DNA from: Aureispira sp. CCB-QB1
Lineage (GTDB): Bacteria; Bacteroidota; Bacteroidia; Chitinophagales; Saprospiraceae
DNA: 60,852 nucleotides
Reading direction: 5' to 3'
Assembly: GCA_945870185.1 (NCBI GenBank)
Contig: CAMBRK010000022.1
Location: 1-60,852, forward strand
This document shows positions 43,870-52,382 of this stretch, one piece after another. Below the pieces are notes generated by a model. The model searched no databases. It was not told where the DNA came from and saw only the letters and a program-made list of their open reading frames with translations. The position numbers and the translations under genes were made by a program. The stretch's first letter is position 1, and each line of letters opens with the position of its first letter.

Positions 43870-44532
43870 TCAATCTTTTTCTTCAAAAAACTGTATATTG
43901 GCTTCGTATTCTGACATTTCAAGATCATCTTTGTCGATCCAATACTTGGAAGTAATGATCTCGTAGGTATTATGATCTTTGGCCGTAAAGTTCCAAATGA
44001 TTTTAGCAGCATCTCCAAAATCAGCCCTGCCCATGACCTGATCTTCGTATAGTCGTTGGATGATACTTCTTTCGCTCAAGCCTTGACTTAACGCTTTGGT
44101 CAGGATTTCGGTATTGATATCTTCAGCATCTGAAGTGGCCAGTTCCATTTGGATGACAGATGCTTCGGTGTTTGGAAATTTACCTTTGTAAGCTTTGTAG
44201 AGCAATTGATTAATATTGAAAAGATCATAATGAAAAGACGGGTCAGCGTACTGCTCAGCAACCTTTTCTTCCTGCATATCGTGAGCTATATTTTGGATTT
44301 GACCAGCGGTGAGTTTATCCTCGAGCTTATAAGTCAGTACTATCTCTGCGGCTTCTGCGGGTTCAAAATCAGTGATGGCCATATACAACATTTCCCGCAA
44401 CTCTTCGGGCTTGAAAGATGCGGCATCACTGATATTCATACGATCAAGCAATTGAATAAAATCTTCATTAGTCCAGTAATGATTCAGTTCGTTTACGGTT
44501 TTGATGTGTATGATTTTTACATCTATCTTCAT
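43870..44532 (-). CDS. Hypothetical protein (220 aa)
   Basis: A soluble, strongly acidic protein without signal peptide or membrane segment. Most of it is helical (ELREMLYMAITDFEPAEAAEIVLTYKL, then DLFNINQLLYKAYK), and the end reads FTAKDHNTYEIITSKYWID. I recognise no family or catalytic motif. Composition resembles cytosolic regulatory or binding proteins. It is transcribed in the same direction as the GNAT gene, 61 bases upstream of it; the two could share a transcript. Confidence 0.72.
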   Translation of the reverse strand: MKIDVKIIHIKTVNELNHYWTNEDFIQLLDRMNISDAASFKPEELREMLYMAITDFEPAEAAEIVLTYKLEDKLTAGQIQNIAHDMQEEKVAEQYADPSFHYDLFNINQLLYKAYKGKFPNTEASVIQMELATSDAEDINTEILTKALSQGLSERSIIQRLYEDQVMGRADFGDAAKIIWNFTAKDHNTYEIITSKYWIDKDDLEMSEYEANIQFFEEKD

Positions 44533-44653
44533 GAGTTGTTGATTTGATTTATATGAATAATAACCGAATATTTACAAGTATTGTTTTTGTAATCACTCAT
44601 CATGGAAATAAAAGGCCGCTATTTTGGTGAAAACTATAGCAGTATTTCCGCCA

Positions 44654-45727
44654 TTATTGAACCACAAATTTTTGCACAAGCTTTTCAACATCATGACCTG
44701 ATATACGTATTACGTAAACGCCTTTGGGATAGTGATGTGTATCAACAGTCCAAAAATTGGTATTGTCATTTGCTTCATGCATCATAGCCCTTCCCATCAA
44801 ATCATAAACGTCCATCGTAGCTGTGACTTCTTCCGGAAAGGAAACGGTGATGGCATTGTTGCCCGTATGTACTTTAGGAAGCACAGCCTTTGGTTTTGAA
44901 TAAATGATTTCTGAATATCTGGAGGAGCCATCTAAATCGATCATCTTCAAACGAAAATAAGTATCCTGAAGCTCCTTAAATATCTTAATTACGTATTGTT
45001 GTGGTTTGTCGGAGTTTCCGGTTGCATGTTCACTATCCAATAACTTGAAATTTTTACCATCAGCAGAAGACTCTATTTCAAAGCGATCGGCATTTTTTTC
45101 AGTTTGTGTGGTCCACTCAAATTGCAGATAATGGTCTTCTCGCTCCACTCCAAAAGATATTAAATCGATAGGCAAAGGTATAGAACTGCTTACACCATTT
45201 CTAGGAGTATCTCCATCAGTATTTCCATTGTCATTTACAGCATTTGCAGCATAATAAAAGTAAACTTGTCCAGGTGGTGATATAGTAGGAGCAACCCATT
45301 TGAAATGCCAAGAAACAGTACCGGACACAATTGGGGCTTTTTGTCCATGAGTAATACGATCAGAAGCTGTGATTCTTGTGAAAGGAGCAGATGTAGCATT
45401 TAAGAAAGTACCCACCTGAACATTGCTTGAAGTACCGGAAACTGCTACCATTTGAAAGCCTGCATCAAATGCGACATTATCGGTCAGGGTGAGCGTAAGA
45501 TTATAGATTTGACCTGGAGTAAAACTAGATGGAGCACCTGTTAACGATACATTACCTGTACCAGTTCCACCAGAATGGCAGTCGCCACAGGTACCTGATG
45601 TGCCTACAAATAAGATATCTAAAGGGTGACCAGATTTATTATCATCGACTCCGGTAGAATATGAAAGCCCTAAGGTGCTGCCTATAATAAGTCCAGCAAA
45701 AATCTGAATTTTAGAAAAATATTTCAT
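44654..45727 (-). CDS. T9SS-sorted protein with choice-of-anchor V (Reeler-like) domain and CxxCH site (357 aa)
   Basis: An exported protein for type IX secretion. The N-terminus MKYFSKIQIFAGLIIGSTLGLSYS is a signal peptide. Residues 45-60 contain SGTCGDCHSGG, a CxxCH sequence typical of the choice-of-anchor V domain start and of c-type heme binding. Residues 60-200 are beta-rich (Reeler-like). A linker follows, and the last 80 residues end with GVYVIRISGHDVEKLVQKFVVQ, the signature of a T9SS type A sorting domain. It would be secreted across the outer membrane and possibly surface-anchored. Its ligand is unknown. Confidence 0.87.
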   Translation of the reverse strand: MKYFSKIQIFAGLIIGSTLGLSYSTGVDDNKSGHPLDILFVGTSGTCGDCHSGGTGTGNVSLTGAPSSFTPGQIYNLTLTLTDNVAFDAGFQMVAVSGTSSNVQVGTFLNATSAPFTRITASDRITHGQKAPIVSGTVSWHFKWVAPTISPPGQVYFYYAANAVNDNGNTDGDTPRNGVSSSIPLPIDLISFGVEREDHYLQFEWTTQTEKNADRFEIESSADGKNFKLLDSEHATGNSDKPQQYVIKIFKELQDTYFRLKMIDLDGSSRYSEIIYSKPKAVLPKVHTGNNAITVSFPEEVTATMDVYDLMGRAMMHEANDNTNFWTVDTHHYPKGVYVIRISGHDVEKLVQKFVVQ

Positions 45728-46025
45728 CTTGAATTTGTTTTTGGGGACTTCCTATTGCGATCAGAATGCAAATGTAAACATAAGTTTTGTTTTGCAGATG
45801 AACCAAATCAAATAAAATTTGAAATAAAAAGACATTTTATGGGCTTTGAAATCGGTGATTCATTTAATAGAAATCATTTTATTGGCTGTGCAATCTGCGA
45901 TCTAAAGCTAACCACATGCTTCTTTCAAAGAATGAAACGCTTGTAACGCCGATCATACCAATAACTAAATTACTATCGTATTGTACATTTAAACTTGGAT
46001 GCCATATTTTTTGTACCAATTTACG
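45728..46025. other. Divergent intergenic region
   Basis: Between the T9SS-cargo gene (-) and the aldehyde dehydrogenase (+), 342 bases between start codons. It holds the two promoters listed and no gene. A frame of about 25 codons that extends the dehydrogenase upstream crosses the promoter and is rejected. Confidence 0.6.
45769..45776 (-). promoter_or_regulatory. -7 box TACATTTG of the T9SS-cargo gene
   Basis: Minus-strand TAnnTTTG match 42 bases upstream of the start at 45727. Confidence 0.5.
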
Positions 46026-46033
46026 TACTTTTG
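46026..46033 (+). promoter_or_regulatory. -7 box TACTTTTG of the aldehyde dehydrogenase gene
   Basis: TAnnTTTG match 37 bases before ATG 46070. It lies inside the longer reading frame that begins at 45995 and shows that the later ATG is the true start. Confidence 0.6.
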
Positions 46034-46069
46034 TGCTTTATTTTTCTAGCATTTATAAACCATACCCAA

Positions 46070-47599
46070 ATGAATACTTCTTTTCTTAAAAAACTGGACC
46101 TTCACAAAAAGAATGAGGGTACCTGGACAGGGCAAAAGTCCTTAAAATCGGATACTTATATCGAATCGTACTCACCGGTAGATGGTGAATTGATAGGTAG
46201 TGTTTCTGTCACTTCCCAAAAAGACTACGAAAAAGTCATCAAAACAGCCCAAAAAGCATTTGCAGAATGGCGTGAAATCCCTGCACCGAAACGTGGGGAA
46301 ATCGTACGTCAATACGGCGAAGAGCTTCGAAAATACAAAGAACCGCTCGGTCAGCTAGTTTCTTACGAAATGGGCAAATCGCTGCAGGAAGGTCTAGGAG
46401 AAGTACAGGAAATGATAGATATTTGCGATTTTGCAGTAGGATTGTCACGTCAGTTGTATGGGCTCACGATGCACTCAGAGCGCCCTTACCACCGCATGTA
46501 TGAGCAATGGCATCCACTAGGTATTGTAGGTATCATTTCTGCTTTCAATTTTCCGGTAGCGGTTTGGTCTTGGAATGCTATGATTGCCATGGTATGTGGA
46601 GATGTATGCGTGTGGAAGGCTAGTGAAAAAGCACCACTTTGTGCTGTAGCTTGTCAGAATATCTTGCATAAAGTGCTCAAAGCCAATAAAGTATCAGAAG
46701 GTGTGAGCTGTATCATCACCGGTGACTACAAAGTAGGAGAGTGGATGACTCAAGACAAAAGAGTTCCTTTGGTATCTGCAACAGGAAGTACAAGGATGGG
46801 CAAAATCGTAGGAGCAACTGTAGCAGAAAGATTAGGCAGGAGTTTATTAGAATTGGGTGGAAACAATGCCATCATAGTAGCAGAATCAGCGGATATGAAT
46901 CTGGTATTGACAGGTGCACTTTTCGGAGCAGTAGGTACTTGTGGGCAGCGATGTACATCTACAAGGCGTTTGATCGTACACGAAAATCATTATGAAGAAG
47001 TCAAAACCAAACTTACCAAAGCATACAAACAATTGCGTATAGGGAATCCTTTGGATAGTAAAAACCACGTAGGTCCATTGATCGACGAGCAAGCAGTGCA
47101 TAATTATTTAAATGCATTAGCTGCTGCTGAAGAACAAGGTGCTACCATCTTGGTCAAAGGTGGTGTACTTAAAGGAAAGGAGTACGAAAGCGGTTGTTAC
47201 GTAAAACCGTGTATCATAGAAGCTGAAAATGGTATGCCGATCGTGCAGCATGAGACCTTTGCGCCTATCTTATACATCATGAAATATAGTGGCAGCATAG
47301 AGAATGCCATCGCCATCCAAAATGACGTGCCACAAGGATTATCCTCTGCCATCATGACTACCAATCTGCGTGAAGCGGAGCGTTTCTTATCCGCAGCAGG
47401 TTCGGATTGTGGTATTGCTAATGTCAACATCGGTACCAGTGGCGCAGAAATAGGTGGTGCCTTCGGAGGTGAAAAAGAAACCGGCGGTGGTCGCGAATCA
47501 GGGTCAGATAGCTGGAAAGCCTACATGCGTAGACAGACCAATACGATCAATTACAGCACCACGTTGCCATTGGCACAGGGGATTAAGTTTGATTTCTAG
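46070..47599 (+). CDS. Aldehyde dehydrogenase, ALDH7 (aminoadipate-semialdehyde) type (509 aa)
   Basis: An NAD-dependent dehydrogenase of the ALDH7 branch, whose characterised members oxidise 2-aminoadipate 6-semialdehyde to 2-aminoadipate in lysine breakdown. Features: the cofactor stretch ISAFNFPVAVWSWN, catalytic Glu in LELGGNN, and catalytic Cys in GTCGQRCTSTRR, a branch-specific context. The ending ETGGGRESGSDSWKAYMRR is also ALDH7-like. ATG 46070 matches the family N-terminus and lies just after the promoter. Together with the glutaryl-CoA-dehydrogenase-like gene it supports a lysine catabolic route; the middle steps are not in the window. Confidence 0.9.
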   Translation: MNTSFLKKLDLHKKNEGTWTGQKSLKSDTYIESYSPVDGELIGSVSVTSQKDYEKVIKTAQKAFAEWREIPAPKRGEIVRQYGEELRKYKEPLGQLVSYEMGKSLQEGLGEVQEMIDICDFAVGLSRQLYGLTMHSERPYHRMYEQWHPLGIVGIISAFNFPVAVWSWNAMIAMVCGDVCVWKASEKAPLCAVACQNILHKVLKANKVSEGVSCIITGDYKVGEWMTQDKRVPLVSATGSTRMGKIVGATVAERLGRSLLELGGNNAIIVAESADMNLVLTGALFGAVGTCGQRCTSTRRLIVHENHYEEVKTKLTKAYKQLRIGNPLDSKNHVGPLIDEQAVHNYLNALAAAEEQGATILVKGGVLKGKEYESGCYVKPCIIEAENGMPIVQHETFAPILYIMKYSGSIENAIAIQNDVPQGLSSAIMTTNLREAERFLSAAGSDCGIANVNIGTSGAEIGGAFGGEKETGGGRESGSDSWKAYMRRQTNTINYSTTLPLAQGIKFDF

Positions 47600-47631
47600 G
47601 ATTCATACTTGTGTTATCGATAAACATTTAG

Positions 47632-47675
47632 AAAATAGACATTTTGACCATTTGGGTTAGAATGTCTATTTTTTT
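47632..47675 (+). terminator. Rho-independent terminator of the aldehyde dehydrogenase gene
   Basis: 12-bp stem AAAATAGACATT/AATGTCTATTTT with a 17-nt loop and a T-run, 33 bases after the stop. Confidence 0.82.
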
Positions 47676-47684
47676 ATCAAAACT

Positions 47685-47698
47685 ATGACCTAAGTCAT
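47685..47698. promoter_or_regulatory. FNR/CRP-type palindrome upstream of copper ATPase gene
   Basis: ATGAC-CTAA-GTCAT is a perfect 5-4-5 dyad, the layout of FNR-type sites (TTGAT-N4-ATCAA) with other outer bases. Its centre lies about 60 bases before the start point predicted from the -7 box at 47743, the usual place for class I activation. Oxygen control would suit a cbb3-oxidase-linked gene. Confidence 0.45.
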
Positions 47699-47742
47699 CA
47701 TTTTACAAAATAAGGATCATCTGGCGCAGATCGGTGGTTTGA

Positions 47743-47750
47743 TAACTTTG
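47743..47750 (+). promoter_or_regulatory. -7 box TAACTTTG of the copper ATPase gene
   Basis: TAnnTTTG match 21 bases before ATG 47772. It overlaps the TTG-initiated longer frame (47739) and so supports the later start. Confidence 0.6.
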
Positions 47751-47771
47751 CACCATCAAAGCATTCAGATC

Positions 47772-50156
47772 ATGTTTAAACTCAGGAAACCGGAAGATTT
47801 CACCGCATTAAAATGTACTCATTGTGGAGACGAATGTCCGGACGATCATTTGGTCTATGATGATCATCACTTTTGTTGCAATGGGTGTCAGGTGGTTTAT
47901 ACCGTACTGAAAGATCATGGGCTAGGGGATTACTACAGCTTCGAATCCAACCCTGGGATCAGCCAAAAATCTATACAAAACAAAAACTATGTGTTTCTGG
48001 ATGATGAGGATGTTGTCAATAATCTGCTAGAATTTAGGGAAGAACACTTAGCTAAAATCAGCTTTTCTTTACCACAAATCCATTGTGCATCTTGCATTTG
48101 GTTACTCGAAAATTTGACAAAACTACAGCCAGGCGTATTATCATCTAGAGTTAATTTTCTCAGCAAAAAAGCAACAGTTAGCTTTAATCCTGATAAGATT
48201 TCCCTACGAAAACTCGTGGAGCAATTGGCAGCTATAGGGTATCCACCTGAGCTTAATCTTCAAAAGCTATCATCTTCCAAAACAGGAACAGACAGAAGTC
48301 TATATTACAAACTTGGTTTAGCAGGCTTCTCGTTTGGGAATATTATGTTGCTAAGTTTTCCAGAATATCTTGGTTTTCAGCATGCATCAGTCAAATTTTA
48401 TTTAGGATATATCAATATTATCTTATCATTACCGGTCATACTCTACAGCGGGTTTGATTATCTGAGATCAGCATGGTGGACTGTAAAAATGCGACAAATC
48501 AATATCGATATACCTATAGCGGTAGGTATGCTGACCTTGTTTTTTAGGAGCGTTTATGAAATTATGTCGGCTACAGGAGAAGGTTATTTAGATAGTCTTG
48601 CAGGATTTATCTTCTTCTTGCTTATTGGTAAGTGGTTCCAACATTATACTTTTTATTCGATAGCTTTTGACAGGAATTATAAGTCCTATTTTCCAATATC
48701 CGCTATGCTCAAAACAGACCATGGTTGGGAATCTAGAAGTTTGGATAAACTAGACACAGGAGATACACTACTGGTGAAAAATGAAGAAATCATACCAGGA
48801 GACGCTATTTTACTCAAGGGAACAGCATCTATTGACTATAGTTTTGTGACAGGTGAGTCCGATTTATTGAAAAAAGTATCGGGCGATAAGCTTTTCGCAG
48901 GAGGTAAAAATATTGGCTCCAATATTCAAATACAATTGCTCAAAAGGGTAGACCAATCTTACCTGACTAAGCTTTGGGATGAAGATGCCTTTAGTATAGA
49001 TAAGGAATCTCGTACGCAGACTCTGATCGCTAAAGTGGGAAGATATTTTACGATAACTATTATGAGTATAGCTGTATTGACATTGATATATTGGCTGATA
49101 GTGGATAAATCTTTGGCTTTCAATGCGTTTACTGCTGTGTTGATTGTAGCTTGCCCATGCGCATTAGCTTTGGCCCTTCCTTTTAGTTATGGTAATATAC
49201 TGAGGATATTGGGTAAGCGACTTTTCTACCTTAAAAATGTACAGGTCATAGATCGAATCCAACAAGTAGACGAAATTATTTTTGATAAGACAGGTACGAT
49301 TACAGATCATAAAAACCTTATGGCTATCAATATGGGGAGATTATTGACAGCAGAAGAGCAATACATGATTAAAAGTACGGTATTTCAATCCAATCATCCA
49401 CTGAGTAAAGCCATATTTAATACTTTGGCTGATGGAGATTATACACAAGATGTAACTGAATTTTACGAATACACGGGACAAGGTATCACTGCAAAAATAA
49501 AAGAACAAATCATTAAAGTGGGTTCGTCACTTTTTGTAACTGGTGCTGCATCTGAAACTCAAAAAGGAGTCTTTGTTTCCATCAATGGCGAGGTAATCAC
49601 TTGGTTCAATCCTGAGCATCAACTCAGAAATGGCGTAAAAGAGCTAGTCAACACACTTGGCAAAAACTATGCAATCACCATACTTTCAGGTGATAATGAC
49701 AAGGAAGCGGATAGAATGAAATCATTTTTTCCTGCTCACGCTCACATGATTTTTAATCAGACACCCTTGGATAAACTTAACTATGTAAAGCAAAAGCAAA
49801 GTAGTGGCCATTCAGTAATCATGATCGGTGATGGACTCAATGATGCTGGTGCACTCATGCAAAGCAATGTGGGTATCGTCATTTCCGAAGACTCCAATAA
49901 TTTTACTCCTGCATGTGATGCTATATTGGGAGCTAAGGCTTTTGATAAGCTATTATATTTTCTTACCAAGTTAAAGCAAGCGAGATACATCATTTTGGGA
50001 GCTTTTGTACTGGCATTCTTGTATAATGTATTAGGCTTGTACTTTGCGGTAAGGGGTGAGTTATCTCCAGTGGTAGCGGCTATATTGATGCCTATCAGTT
50101 CCATCAATGTGATAGCCTATGGTTTGCTTTCGAGCACTTGGTTATTTCGTAAGTAA
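47772..50156 (+). CDS. ccoI: CcoI/FixI-type heavy-metal P-type ATPase (794 aa)
   Basis: A P1B ATPase that delivers copper for cbb3-type cytochrome oxidase assembly. The N-terminal cysteine cluster CTHCGDECPDDH...CCNGC is special to the Bacteroidota CcoI/FixI group, followed by a heavy-metal-associated domain with HCASCIW. Membrane motif ACPCALALA is the CPC copper site; phosphorylation motif D505-KTGT and the hinge GDGLNDAGAL are complete. In this phylum the gene normally heads a ccoI-ccoS-ccoNOP cluster; here the next gene is on the other strand, so it is separated from the oxidase genes. Confidence 0.92.
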   Translation: MFKLRKPEDFTALKCTHCGDECPDDHLVYDDHHFCCNGCQVVYTVLKDHGLGDYYSFESNPGISQKSIQNKNYVFLDDEDVVNNLLEFREEHLAKISFSLPQIHCASCIWLLENLTKLQPGVLSSRVNFLSKKATVSFNPDKISLRKLVEQLAAIGYPPELNLQKLSSSKTGTDRSLYYKLGLAGFSFGNIMLLSFPEYLGFQHASVKFYLGYINIILSLPVILYSGFDYLRSAWWTVKMRQINIDIPIAVGMLTLFFRSVYEIMSATGEGYLDSLAGFIFFLLIGKWFQHYTFYSIAFDRNYKSYFPISAMLKTDHGWESRSLDKLDTGDTLLVKNEEIIPGDAILLKGTASIDYSFVTGESDLLKKVSGDKLFAGGKNIGSNIQIQLLKRVDQSYLTKLWDEDAFSIDKESRTQTLIAKVGRYFTITIMSIAVLTLIYWLIVDKSLAFNAFTAVLIVACPCALALALPFSYGNILRILGKRLFYLKNVQVIDRIQQVDEIIFDKTGTITDHKNLMAINMGRLLTAEEQYMIKSTVFQSNHPLSKAIFNTLADGDYTQDVTEFYEYTGQGITAKIKEQIIKVGSSLFVTGAASETQKGVFVSINGEVITWFNPEHQLRNGVKELVNTLGKNYAITILSGDNDKEADRMKSFFPAHAHMIFNQTPLDKLNYVKQKQSSGHSVIMIGDGLNDAGALMQSNVGIVISEDSNNFTPACDAILGAKAFDKLLYFLTKLKQARYIILGAFVLAFLYNVLGLYFAVRGELSPVVAAILMPISSINVIAYGLLSSTWLFRK

Positions 50157-50301
50157 TAAGCTGAGAATATTTTTGAAGTAAATTTTCTCCAATAATTTTC
50201 GAAATCAACATCCGATGCATTGCGTCTTGGACAATAACATGACAAAAGAATTAAATTAATAAAGTCAATTTTATTTCAGGACAATACAATAAATAAATGA
50301 A

Positions 50302-50338
50302 AAAGGGCAAAACCTTCTTGATGAGTGTTTTGCCCTTT
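50302..50338 (-). terminator. Terminator of the rpsF-rpsR-rplI operon
   Basis: 12-bp perfect stem AAAGGGCAAAAC/GTTTTGCCCTTT with a 13-nt loop; on the minus strand the stem runs into TTTTT, 24 bases after the rplI stop. The 205-base space to ccoI holds nothing else. Confidence 0.82.
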
Positions 50339-50361
50339 ATATTTTAGGAAAAATCTAAATA

Positions 50362-50808
50362 TTATTCCTGTATGAGTTCGAATGCTATCTTAGCAATAAG
50401 CTCCTTATGAAGATGTAAGTCAGCGGTGTAAGAACCTACTTCTTTAACTTCTTCAGGAAGGTGGATTTTTTTACGCTCGATATCCAGATCTAATTGATCC
50501 TTTAAAGCTTGTGCAATTTGTACACTCGTTACGCTTCCAAATATCTTACCTGAGGTACCAGCTTTAACACCAATTTTTAGAGTTTGTCCCTCCATTTTAG
50601 CTGCCATTGCTCTGTAATCATCAAGTCTTGATGCTTCTTTTGCATCATCTTCTGCTATAATTGCTTCACGCTTTTTTCTATTAAGTGCGTTCGCATTTAC
50701 AGCAAGGCCTTGTGGTATTAGGTAATTTCTACCAAAACCAGGCTTAACCTTTACGATATCATGTTTATCGCCTAGTCTGTCTATATCTTTTAAAAGAATG
50801 ATTTCCAT
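50362..50808 (-). CDS. rplI: 50S ribosomal protein L9
   Basis: Binds 23S rRNA near the L1 stalk and helps keep the reading frame. The 148-aa chain has the N-terminal MEIILLKDIDRLGDKHDIVKVKPGFGRNYLIPQGLA signature (in two parts), a long central helix, and the C-terminal domain with GKIFGSVTSVQIAQAL. It is the third gene of the rpsF-rpsR-rplI operon, a conserved order in Bacteroidota, and is followed by the operon terminator. Confidence 0.97.
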   Translation of the reverse strand: MEIILLKDIDRLGDKHDIVKVKPGFGRNYLIPQGLAVNANALNRKKREAIIAEDDAKEASRLDDYRAMAAKMEGQTLKIGVKAGTSGKIFGSVTSVQIAQALKDQLDLDIERKKIHLPEEVKEVGSYTADLHLHKELIAKIAFELIQE

Positions 50809-50827
50809 TTTCTGATAAATTTAAAGA

Positions 50828-51094
50828 TTATTTTAATAAGTCAGCTACGTATGGTAATATAGCAAGATGTCTAGATCTTTTTACTGCTACAGCCACAAGC
50901 TTTTGATACTTCAGTGAGTTTCCAGTGATTCTTCTAGGTAGAAGTTTTCCTTGCTCATTGATAAACTGAAGTAAAAATTCAGAATCTTTATAATCGATGT
51001 ACTTGATACCATATTTTTTAAATCGGCAGTACTTCTTTCTTTGTTGTCCAATAGTGGGATTACTAAGGAATTTTATATCGTCTCTAGATGCCAT
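50828..51094 (-). CDS. rpsR: 30S ribosomal protein S18
   Basis: Binds the platform of the small subunit together with S6. The 88-aa chain carries the C-R/K-rich start KKYCRFKKYGIKYIDYKD, the FINEQGKLLPRRITG motif and the ending KRSRHLAILPYVAD. Length is typical. The gene sits 31 bases after rpsF and 19 before rplI on the minus strand, as an operon. Confidence 0.97.
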   Translation of the reverse strand: MASRDDIKFLSNPTIGQQRKKYCRFKKYGIKYIDYKDSEFLLQFINEQGKLLPRRITGNSLKYQKLVAVAVKRSRHLAILPYVADLLK

Positions 51095-51125
51095 ATCTAT
51101 TTTTTATTTAATGGGTTACTTAAAT

Positions 51126-51629
51126 TTATTCTTCTTCATTGCTTACCACAGGAGCAATCACTTCAGGAGCCACTACGGGGGCTACTATAGGAGCTGCTAC
51201 AGGAGCTACAACTTCTGGTTTTTCCTGAACAGCTGCCACAGGAGCTACAGGTGGACCATCAAAAGATTTTTTCTTGCTTTCCTTTTTCTTGTAAGAACTG
51301 ATTTTACCTGATCTTCTATCTTCGTTGTATTGTACACCGTATTTGTCAAGTTTGATGGTAAGGAATCTCATGATTCTTTCATCTCTACGTAGTGCAAGCT
51401 CCATTTTTGCAATAGGAGATCCATTAATAGATGAGTACTCAACACAATAATAAATACCTGAAGACTTTTTGTTGATCGGGTAAGCTAGTTGCTTAAGACC
51501 CATTTCGTTTACATGCACAATAGAGCATCCCTGATCTTTCAGTAGTGACTCATATGTGCTAGCTGTCGATTTTATTTCATCACCTGACAGTACGGGATCG
51601 ATGATGAAAGTAACTTCATAATGATTCAT
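51126..51629 (-). CDS. rpsF: 30S ribosomal protein S6 with extended C-terminal tail (167 aa)
   Basis: Forms a heterodimer with S18 on the small subunit. Residues 1-100 are the usual alpha/beta domain (NHYEVTFIIDPVLSG, KQLAYPINKKSSGIYY, RRDERIMRFLTIKL). Beyond about residue 110 follows a lysine-rich stretch and then a low-complexity tail of Ala, Pro and Val ending in SNEEE. Most S6 proteins stop at 95-135 residues, so about 40-50 residues are extra; such tails occur in some Bacteroidota. First gene of the operon; a promoter and a hairpin lie in its leader. Confidence 0.95.
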   Translation of the reverse strand: MNHYEVTFIIDPVLSGDEIKSTASTYESLLKDQGCSIVHVNEMGLKQLAYPINKKSSGIYYCVEYSSINGSPIAKMELALRRDERIMRFLTIKLDKYGVQYNEDRRSGKISSYKKKESKKKSFDGPPVAPVAAVQEKPEVVAPVAAPIVAPVVAPEVIAPVVSNEEE

Positions 51630-51671
51630 ATTTTATTTGAAGTAAATGATTAAAAAATAAATGATTAAATG

Positions 51672-51687
51672 CGAAATTTTCATTTCG
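51672..51687 (-). promoter_or_regulatory. Leader hairpin of rpsF, possible S6:S18 site
   Basis: On the minus strand CGAAAT-GAAA-ATTTCG forms a 6-bp stem with a GAAA tetraloop, a few bases after the predicted transcription start and preceded by GCC. Autoregulatory S6:S18 leader elements exist in other bacteria; I see only a small hairpin and cannot confirm the consensus. Confidence 0.3.
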
Positions 51688-51692
51688 GGCTG

Positions 51693-51700
51693 CAAAGGTA
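51693..51700 (-). promoter_or_regulatory. -7 box TACCTTTG of the rpsF operon
   Basis: Minus-strand TAnnTTTG match about 64 bases upstream of the rpsF start. Confidence 0.6.
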
Positions 51701-52382
51701 AGATAATACTTTGATTTAGAAAACAATATCTCAAAATATTTTTTGAACCCGCATTCAGGTTTATAGGCAAAAAAGAAATATGTAGCTAACTTTGTGACGT
51801 AAGATGTAAGCCTCTGCATAAAATGGTGAGTTTTTATCTGAATGCTGGTTAAATAGGGCTTGCTGCCTATGAGTTAAACGAATGATAATCAAAATTATAT
51901 ATCAATATGTTGACAATTGAGTGCAAGGGTTTTTAACCATTTCCGTTAAAACTCTTTCACTTACATTTTTTAATCATCGCCTCATGCCGGCTAGGCAAAT
52001 ACTTTTTGCATTGCCAAAAAAGTATTCAACCAGCTTGCTCCGAAGCGGGCAAGAAACGCTAGTTCAAAAAAAGGCAATTGCGGAGCACCGTTCACTCTCA
52101 CTGCAAAATGCTTTTTCTATTGCCATTTTCATACAATTTCTTAGTTTTTGTGCTTGTTTGGCAATAGACGCACTTTTGCTGCTTCATTCACTATTGCTGG
52201 TTTTTGAACGGAAGGTCTTCGAAAAGTATCTATCCAAAATGAATGGCTGACTTTTTCAGCAGACCCTAAATAGAAAGGGATATGTTCTTGAACGTTATAG
52301 GTTTATCTTTTTTATGATGCTGTGGACACAATCATTATGGATGTGGCTTACATAAATATTGTTTAAAGGCCTATTACTATGA
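51701..52382. other. Long intergenic region with dispersed repeat-like sequence
   Basis: About 680 bases between rpsF and the antiporter gene. The central part (51984-52250) is covered by the next entry; the outer parts hold no recognisable feature. Confidence 0.5.
51984..52250 (+). CDS. Doubtful 88-aa frame in a dispersed repeat-like stretch
   Basis: ATG 51984 opens MPARQILFALPKKY and runs through a hydrophobic segment (SFCACLAIDALLLLHSLLLVF) to a stop. I believe similar frames recur many times in Bacteroidota genomes, which speaks for a multi-copy non-coding element rather than a gene. The opening bases (ATGCCGGCTAGG... ACTTTTTGC) have a relative at the very end of the window (60803-60852: ATGCGGGCAGC... 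TTTTTGCTTACCC). No promoter box and no RBS are visible. Protein function not assigned. Confidence 0.25.
   Translation: MPARQILFALPKKYSTSLLRSGQETLVQKKAIAEHRSLSLQNAFSIAIFIQFLSFCACLAIDALLLLHSLLLVFERKVFEKYLSKMNG

Noticed and set aside
44602-44787. 61-aa plus-strand gene
   Set aside because: Two thirds lie antisense to the conserved C-terminal sorting domain of the T9SS protein; no promoter box.
45995-46069. N-terminal membrane anchor on the aldehyde dehydrogenase (frame from 45995)
   Set aside because: The 25 extra residues contain the -7 promoter box and are not part of the ALDH7 family; ATG 46070 is used.
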